Origin: Anaeroplasmataceae bacterium
Lineage (GTDB): Bacteria; Bacillota_I; Bacilli_A; Acholeplasmatales; JAEDCM01
Direction: 5' to 3'
DNA: 64,000 nt
Assembly: GCA_016294165.1 (NCBI GenBank)
Contig: JAEDCM010000001.1
Span: forward strand, 36,098-100,097
Shown piece after piece: positions 59,494 to 64,000 of this stretch. How positions within the stretch are numbered: the stretch's first letter is position 1; each line of letters opens with the position of its first letter. The notes below the pieces were generated by a model. The model was given only the letters and a program-made list of their open reading frames with translations, ran no database searches and was not told the origin of the DNA. The position numbers and the translations under genes are program-made.

Positions 59494-60741
59494 TTATTGC
59501 AATTTTTCAAAAACAATTTGTCCATCCATAATTGTATATTTTATTATTCCGTTGACCTCATATCCACTAAATGGCATACTTGTAGCCCTAGAAATTAAAC
59601 GATCCTTACTGATGGTATATTTTCCATCTAAATCAACAATTGTTAAATTTGCTTTATTTCCAACCTTAATCTCATGTGAGTCTAAATTGAAGATTCTACT
59701 CGGATTTAAACTCATCATACAAATTAAATCATATAAGCTAATATCATTTGTTAATACAAAATTAGTATACATTAAACTAAATGCATCTTCAATCCCTACA
59801 ATTCCAAATGCTGATTTTTCTAATCCACGAGACTTCTCCTCATTGGAATGTGGTGCATGATCAGTCGCAATACAATCGATTTGTCCTTTTTTTAAGGCTT
59901 CCCTTAATGCCATCATATCATCATAGCCTGCTAATGGTGGATTCATTTTAAAATCACCACTATCAACTAAATCATTTTCACATAATAATAAATGATGTGG
60001 ACATACCTCACATGTAACATTAGCCTTATCCTTATAAAAATTCATCAATTCTAAAGAATTTTTTGTGGACATATGGCACATATGATATTTTACTTGCGTT
60101 TCCTTAGCTAAAACTAAATCGCGAGCTAATTGGGCTGTCTCACTAATTCCTAAGATACCTTTTAAATTATTTTCTTCACTGAATTTACCTTTTTTAATAC
60201 ATCCACAATATAATAAACTTTCATCTTCCACATGAGCAATAATATGCTTATTTAGTTTTTTTACCTTAAGCATTGCCTCATACATTAGTTTTGATGTTTT
60301 AACACCTTTACCATCATCACTATAGCCTAAACAATATTTATCAATATCATCAAAATCAGATAATTCAATGCTTGCTTCATTTTTAGTGATTGAACCTAAT
60401 ATATGACAACGAATAACTCCAGTTTTTTGAGCTTCTAATAGCGGCTTGATAGATTCCTTTGATGAAGGGGTTGGATTTAAATTAGGCATCATAAAGACAT
60501 CAGTATATCCACCCTTAGCGCATGATTTAGAGCCCTCTAGAATTGTTGATTTATATTCAAACCCTGGTTCTCTTAAATGAACATGCGGATCGATAAATGA
60601 TGGTAGAATTGTTAATCCTTTTAAATCTAATCCATCCGCATCAATTTTATCAGAGATTTTTGTGATTATTCCATCAATAATTTCAATATCCTTTTTTACT
60701 AAATCTTTTCCAATCAAGCATTTTGCATTTTTTAAAATCAT
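59494..60741 (-). CDS. pyrC: Dihydroorotase
   Basis: Cyclises carbamoyl aspartate to dihydroorotate. The 415-residue class I amidohydrolase has the metal motif DPHVHLREPGFEYK (about 52-65), VEDESLLY, MCHMSTKNS and the catalytic ATDHAPHSNEEK (about 295). It overlaps pyrB by four bases. Confidence 0.95.
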   Translation of the reverse strand: MILKNAKCLIGKDLVKKDIEIIDGIITKISDKIDADGLDLKGLTILPSFIDPHVHLREPGFEYKSTILEGSKSCAKGGYTDVFMMPNLNPTPSSKESIKPLLEAQKTGVIRCHILGSITKNEASIELSDFDDIDKYCLGYSDDGKGVKTSKLMYEAMLKVKKLNKHIIAHVEDESLLYCGCIKKGKFSEENNLKGILGISETAQLARDLVLAKETQVKYHMCHMSTKNSLELMNFYKDKANVTCEVCPHHLLLCENDLVDSGDFKMNPPLAGYDDMMALREALKKGQIDCIATDHAPHSNEEKSRGLEKSAFGIVGIEDAFSLMYTNFVLTNDISLYDLICMMSLNPSRIFNLDSHEIKVGNKANLTIVDLDGKYTISKDRLISRATSMPFSGYEVNGIIKYTIMDGQIVFEKLQ

Positions 60742-61610
60742 TCGGTTAAACTCCTTTTAATAACACTCATTCGAACATATACACCATTATTTATTTGGGT
60801 AAATATTCTGGATTTTTCACATTCCACAACATCATCACTAATCTCTACACCACGATTGAATGGCGCTGGATGCATGATAATGCTATTTGGCTTCATTTTC
60901 TTAACCTTTTCCATTGTTAAGCCATATCTTTCTAAATATTCATCATTAGACATTCTAAGCTTTTCATCTTCACTATGTCTTTCATTTTGAACCCTTAATA
61001 GCATAATAATATCCATTTCACTTATACACGTGTTGAAATCAATATAATTATATCCATCCTCTTTATATTCAATTGGACCAGATGTATAGCATTCCATCTT
61101 TAAACGATTCATTATTTCAAAATTAGTATGCGCTACTCTTGAATGCTTAATATCACCAACAATACATATTTTTAATCCTTCAAAATGCTTAAATTCCTCA
61201 TAAATAGTCATCAAATCTAATAAGCTTTGGGTTGGATGATCTCCTTTACCATCACCACCATTGATGATTGGACATTTTAACCTCTTTAAATCATCATAGT
61301 ATCGATCCTTAGAATGCCTAATAACAACAGCATCTATTCCAAATGATTCAAAGGTTTTAACAGTATCATAAAATGATTCACCTTTATTTAAACTCGAAAC
61401 AGTAGGATTAAAATTGATTACCTTCATATCTAGTTTTTCTTGAGCCACATTAAATGAATATTGCGTTCTTGTGGAAGATTCAAAAAAAAGATTAGCGATT
61501 ATTTTATTTTTTAAACTAAATTCTTTTCCTTTTTTAAATTCTAAGGCTTCATTTAAAATATTCATTATTTCTTCATTACTTAGTGTTCTTAAAGATAATA
61601 GATCCTTCAT
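60738..61610 (-). CDS. pyrB: Aspartate carbamoyltransferase catalytic subunit
   Basis: Condenses aspartate and carbamoyl phosphate. The 290-residue protein has the carbamoyl-phosphate site FFESSTRTQYSF (about 46-57), HPTQSLLD (about 126) and MHPAPFNRG near the C-terminus. No regulatory pyrI is adjacent, as in Bacillus. AGGAGGAACT precedes the ATG. It is the first gene of the operon, behind an attenuator leader. Carbamoyl phosphate synthase genes are not in this operon. Confidence 0.95.
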   Translation of the reverse strand: MKDLLSLRTLSNEEIMNILNEALEFKKGKEFSLKNKIIANLFFESSTRTQYSFNVAQEKLDMKVINFNPTVSSLNKGESFYDTVKTFESFGIDAVVIRHSKDRYYDDLKRLKCPIINGGDGKGDHPTQSLLDLMTIYEEFKHFEGLKICIVGDIKHSRVAHTNFEIMNRLKMECYTSGPIEYKEDGYNYIDFNTCISEMDIIMLLRVQNERHSEDEKLRMSNDEYLERYGLTMEKVKKMKPNSIIMHPAPFNRGVEISDDVVECEKSRIFTQINNGVYVRMSVIKRSLTE

Positions 61611-61621
61611 AGTTCCTCCTA

Positions 61622-61653
61622 TAAAAAATACGTCCTGTATAGTCCAGGACGTA
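61622..61653 (-). terminator. Attenuator terminator in the pyr leader
   Basis: On the minus strand TACGTCCTG/CAGGACGTA, a perfect 9-bp stem with a 7-base loop, followed by TTTTTTAT, immediately before the pyrB ribosome binding site. Confidence 0.88.
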
Positions 61654-61703
61654 GTAATATCATACTAAAAAAATATTTTAAATTTCGATTATTTTTTTGG
61701 TAT

Positions 61704-61727
61704 TTTATAGTCTCTCAGGGCTATATT
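61704..61727 (-). promoter_or_regulatory. PyrR-binding-type hairpin of the pyr leader
   Basis: On the minus strand TATAG-CCCTGAGAGA-CTATA forms a stem with a purine-rich loop carrying the GAGAG element typical of PyrR-bound anti-antiterminators. Bound PyrR with UMP would free the terminator at 61622-61653. No pyrR gene is in the window; PyrR control is inferred. Confidence 0.65.
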
Positions 61728-61745
61728 AAAATCACATCTATGGTT

Positions 61746-61774
61746 ATTATAATATATAATATTATTTTATGCAA
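61746..61774 (-). promoter_or_regulatory. pyr operon promoter
   Basis: On the minus strand TTGCAT (61774 down to 61769), exact 17-base spacer, TATAAT (61751 down to 61746). Confidence 0.7.
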
Positions 61775-61850
61775 TATCTAATAAAATTTTTTATTATTCT
61801 CATTATCTGTTAGATATAAAGGAAACTAAATATTATTGTTAGAATTTTTC

Positions 61851-62150
61851 TTACAGCCACAAGGTTGGATCTAGATCAAGTTTTAAAACTTTTTGTTTAT
61901 AGTAATCATAATCAGTTATTTCATGTTTTCTATAAGCAATATTGTTTTATCCAATATATTAACAACATCATTTAATCCTAAACATCCACCTAATCTATGA
62001 ATACTTGTTAATCTTCTAATAAAAAATTTTAGATTATTCGTTTTAACAAGTTCAATTAAATACGTCAATATCAACAATTATTGTAAACAAGATAAGCCAA
62101 GCCACAATCTGCCACAGCATCTTCCACCATCGCTTCTTGATGTAACTAGG
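61851..62150 (-). pseudogene. Decayed small ORF, fragment 1
   Basis: Pieces of one protein appear in different frames on the minus strand: MVEDAVADCGLAYLVYNNC, then LTSIHRLGGCLGLNDVVNIL, then AYRKHEITDYDYYKQKVLKL ending DLDPTLWL and a stop at 61851. Stops and at least two frame changes interrupt it. No family is recognised. Next to an RHS toxin end, it may be an old immunity or cassette gene. Confidence 0.45.
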
Positions 62151-62172
62151 ATACCTGGCTTACATATAAAAA

Positions 62173-62199
62173 GCAGGAATCCCGTGTTGGAATTCCTGC
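62173..62199. terminator. Hairpin between decayed ORFs
   Basis: GCAGGAAT/ATTCCTGC arms around an 11-base loop; it lacks a strong T run on either strand. Confidence 0.35.
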
Positions 62200-62271
62200 C
62201 ATGTGTCAGCTAAATCTAGTTTTGCATATTTTAATATTCCTTTAATTTTTTACTATTTTGGCAATAATCGT

Positions 62272-62546
62272 TCAAAATTCCTCGCTATAGTTAAAGAAGA
62301 AACCTTTAAATCCTTTTCGTTTAGTAATTAACGAAGGATCTTCTATATAATGATTGATATGAAAACATTCATCATTGTAAATTAGATATATATCTAACCC
62401 ATCAAATTGTTCCCACACATAGATTTTTAATTTAAATGTTTCATTTTGAAAGCTATAGTGGTTTCCTCGATTTTATTCAAGAATCAATGAGCAATTATAA
62501 TCACTTATCAAATAATCAAAAGCATTTATTATTCTTCATTACTCAT
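62272..62546 (-). pseudogene. Decayed small ORF, fragment 2 (about 91 residues)
   Basis: From ATG at 62546 (MSNEE), after AAGGATATGAG, one missing base changes frame to IINAFDYLISDYNCSLILE, a TAA stop interrupts, and the same frame goes on with NRGNHYSFQNETFKLKIYVW, EQFDGLDIYLIYNDECFHIN and HYIEDPSLITKRKGFKGFFF to a stop at 62272. One frameshift and one nonsense change inactivate an otherwise readable gene, so decay looks recent. Family unknown; possibly an orphan immunity gene. Confidence 0.55.
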
Positions 62547-62690
62547 CTCATATCCTTAGAAATCTAAATGATATATCCATTTTCAAATGTTTCTACTCTT
62601 CCAAATGGCTATCGTAATTCTTTCATGTTCTCCTGTTGAATAGACAATTAATTCTTTGAAAAACTAAGTGTTGAAAAGTTCTGAATGCTT
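62547..62690 (-). pseudogene. Decayed ORF, fragment 3
   Basis: The minus strand reads KELIVYSTGEHERITIAIWK then, in another frame, VETFENGYII, a stop, and ISKDMR ending at the start of fragment 2 with an ATGA-type overlap. It looks like the 3' end of a gene once translationally coupled to fragment 2. No family is recognised. Confidence 0.4.
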
Positions 62691-62693
62691 TTC

Positions 62694-63251
62694 CTATTTA
62701 CTACAATTATTATTTTTTTTGTTTTCTCGAATTATTAAATTGATACTGTAAACAAAGTTTTCCAATTTATTTACAATTTTATTAACTCTCATAATATTTT
62801 TTTCTTTATACATCCAACCAAAATATGATTCTATAGTAGCGTTGTTATTTAAGTAAAATATTATCTTAAATACTCTACCATTATTGTAAATATAATCAGA
62901 ATTATACATATAAGTTGATGGATGATAAAATTCATTAATCAAACCATATAAATTACTCTTTTTGTCCTTTTTAATCTCTTTTAATTCGACTCTATTTAAA
63001 TCTGCTAAACTGATTTTAGTAAACCAATAATAATCAATAATAAGTACATTTTTCTTTCCTACTGAAATTCCTTGATTATAAATTAGAATAATTGTATTTA
63101 ATAAACAGATTAAGAAGATTATACCAAAGAAACAAAAAGCAATTAAACTTTTATCGTATGAAGCAACAAATATTACCAAAAACAGTAGTGATGATAAAAT
63201 ACTAAAAAAAAGCATTTTGTAATTATAATCATATCTGAATTTAATTTTCAA
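62694..63251 (-). CDS. Putative immunity protein next to RHS toxin
   Basis: A 185-residue protein with two close membrane helices near the N-terminus (about 13-35 and 37-58) and a polar, Lys/Asn/Tyr-rich cytoplasmic or surface domain. I choose the TTG at 63251, placed seven bases after GGAGGG, because the upstream ATG at 63266 lies before that site. It follows the RHS toxin stop by 21 bases on the same strand, the standard place for the cognate immunity gene. No family is recognised; the role is inferred from context. Confidence 0.55.
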   Translation of the reverse strand: MKIKFRYDYNYKMLFFSILSSLLFLVIFVASYDKSLIAFCFFGIIFLICLLNTIILIYNQGISVGKKNVLIIDYYWFTKISLADLNRVELKEIKKDKKSNLYGLINEFYHPSTYMYNSDYIYNNGRVFKIIFYLNNNATIESYFGWMYKEKNIMRVNKIVNKLENFVYSINLIIRENKKNNNCSK

Positions 63252-63272
63252 AATTATTCCCTCCATTATTCA

Positions 63273-64000
63273 TTAAATCCAAGAAAAACTCCAAAAGTTA
63301 CTCCAAACATCATAAAAATCATCTTTAAATTTCTTAATTTCATCTTCCAAAATAGACGTTGCTACAGTGGTGGCCAATGTAATAAAAAAACCACCAGGCA
63401 ATAAACTTAAACCATAAATAGCTAAACTTATACCGGCATCAACAAGAGTATTTGTGAACCAGCTTTCTTCACCATATGCTATATTTTCACCAAGACTCCA
63501 AGCAATGTCAGCGACTAATAAAGCTTTTCCCATTTTTTTACCAAACTTAGCTACATCATCAATTGATTGTTGTGTGGAATCAATAAGTTTTTGCTGATTT
63601 CTCATTATTTTCCTAGCACTTTGAATATGACCACTTTTACGAGCCATCTTTTTAGCAATATCCATGGTGATTTTAGGAGCGTTTTTAAAAGATTTTAGCG
63701 ACCATTTTAAACCAAATTCATATAATTCCATCACTCCATTAACGATGGTTGTAATTGCATCGATAGCAACCGGAAAATATCCAAAATTATCTACATACAT
63801 AATCGGATTATTATAACAATAGCAATACAAATTTAACCCATTCACTGATTCCGGATCAAGATATTCTACATCATCTGGACTTATGAACCTACAAAGTTCA
63901 GGTGAATAATATCTAGAGTTGCAATAGAATAACTGAGTTTCTTCATCATAATAATATCCTCGATATCTAATTGGATTAATGTTTGCTATTCCATCAATAT
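63273..64000 (-). CDS. C-terminal end of an RHS-repeat polymorphic toxin, 5' end outside the window
   Basis: The frame is open to the window edge, so only the last 242 residues are present. The RHS core end is clear: NPIRYRGYYYDEETQLFY, RYYSPELCRFISPDD and NGLNLYCYCYNNPIMYVDNF. After this closing motif comes a variable domain of about 165 residues (from GYFPVAIDAITT), Lys-rich and helical, then a hydrophobic stretch (GISLAIYGLSLLPGGFFITL) and a charged end, FKDDFYDVWSNFW. This is the place of the toxin tip in polymorphic toxins. The tip family is not recognised; a membrane-active mode is a guess from the hydrophobic stretch. Confidence 0.85.
   Translation of the reverse strand, partial: IDGIANINPIRYRGYYYDEETQLFYCNSRYYSPELCRFISPDDVEYLDPESVNGLNLYCYCYNNPIMYVDNFGYFPVAIDAITTIVNGVMELYEFGLKWSLKSFKNAPKITMDIAKKMARKSGHIQSARKIMRNQQKLIDSTQQSIDDVAKFGKKMGKALLVADIAWSLGENIAYGEESWFTNTLVDAGISLAIYGLSLLPGGFFITLATTVATSILEDEIKKFKDDFYDVWSNFWSFSWI

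Noticed and set aside
1..64000. CRISPR arrays, tRNA and rRNA genes, and full insertion sequences
   Set aside because: I looked through the intergenic regions and saw no regularly spaced repeats, no tRNA cloverleaf or TTCGANT-type T-loop set outside genes, no rRNA, and no transposase ORF.

Overview
The window is AT-rich (by eye about 30% GC), uses the standard bacterial code (TGA as stop, TGG for Trp), has strong AGGAGG-type ribosome binding sites, and carries Firmicutes markers: MutS2, DarA, YneF, RNase HIII, type B RNase P RNA, PyrDB/PyrK, CoaX, and an infC-rpmI-rplT operon with an attenuator leader. It fits a host-associated Bacilli/Erysipelotrichia- or Mollicutes-related lineage. A cotJ spore-coat operon behind a sporulation-type promoter suggests a spore former or a descendant of one. 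The genus cannot be named from sequence alone.

Layout. 1-2.3 kb: two membrane proteins and a lipoprotein. 2.3-5.5 kb: kduI-kduD (uronate catabolism), then an ECF S component translationally coupled to coaX (pantothenate uptake and phosphorylation). 5.6-9.4 kb: phosphohexomutase, M24 peptidase, FAH-family enzyme. 9.5-12.3 kb: a tightly coupled four-gene operon of unknown role (secreted protein, anchored protein, ABC ATPase, ABC permease). 12.4-14.6 kb: CvpA, then infC-rpmI-rplT, with an ATC start for infC and a helical-hairpin tail on L20. 14.67-14.87 kb: a free-standing structured RNA with its own promoter and terminator, best read as 6S RNA. 14.9-20.4 kb: galU, a membrane protein with a charged repeat tail, a DEAD-box helicase, an RpiB-like isomerase, a cluster of hairpins, rsmD-coaD. 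20.5-21.4 kb (minus): cotJC and a CotJA-CotJB fusion.

21.4-28.3 kb (plus): a MITE-like repeat, a 59-aa membrane protein plus a four-repeat YegP/DUF1508 protein, an AAC(3)-fold/Nudix/sirtuin operon, asd, yneF, DUF5662 and DUF3737 proteins; a 55-aa ferredoxin lies on the minus strand. 28.3-37.3 kb: plsY (minus), parE-parC, a TGS-like uridine kinase, a degenerate Fic-fold winged-helix protein, a PHP phosphatase. 37.3-37.9 kb: a long gap between convergent genes. 38-41 kb (minus): deoB, a XerC/D recombinase, hemW; then a GltD-like flavoprotein (plus). 42.8-53.9 kb (minus): lepA, rnpB, a secreted M6 peptidase, a second MITE-like repeat, pnp, rpsO, darA, ribF, truB, mutS2. 53.9-55.7 kb (plus): rnhC and a membrane protein. 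55.8-61.8 kb (minus): a lipoprotein and pyrB-C-K-D-F-E behind a PyrR-type attenuator. 61.8-64 kb: decayed ORFs, a putative immunity gene and the C-terminal end of an RHS-repeat polymorphic toxin that continues past the window edge.

Most of the window is ordinary core genome. The accessory or less explained parts are the 9.5-12.3 kb ABC operon, the 35.5 kb Fic-like protein, the two MITE-like elements, the hairpin cluster at 19.2-19.3 kb, the 37.3-37.9 kb gap, and the RHS toxin/immunity end with its pseudogenes.
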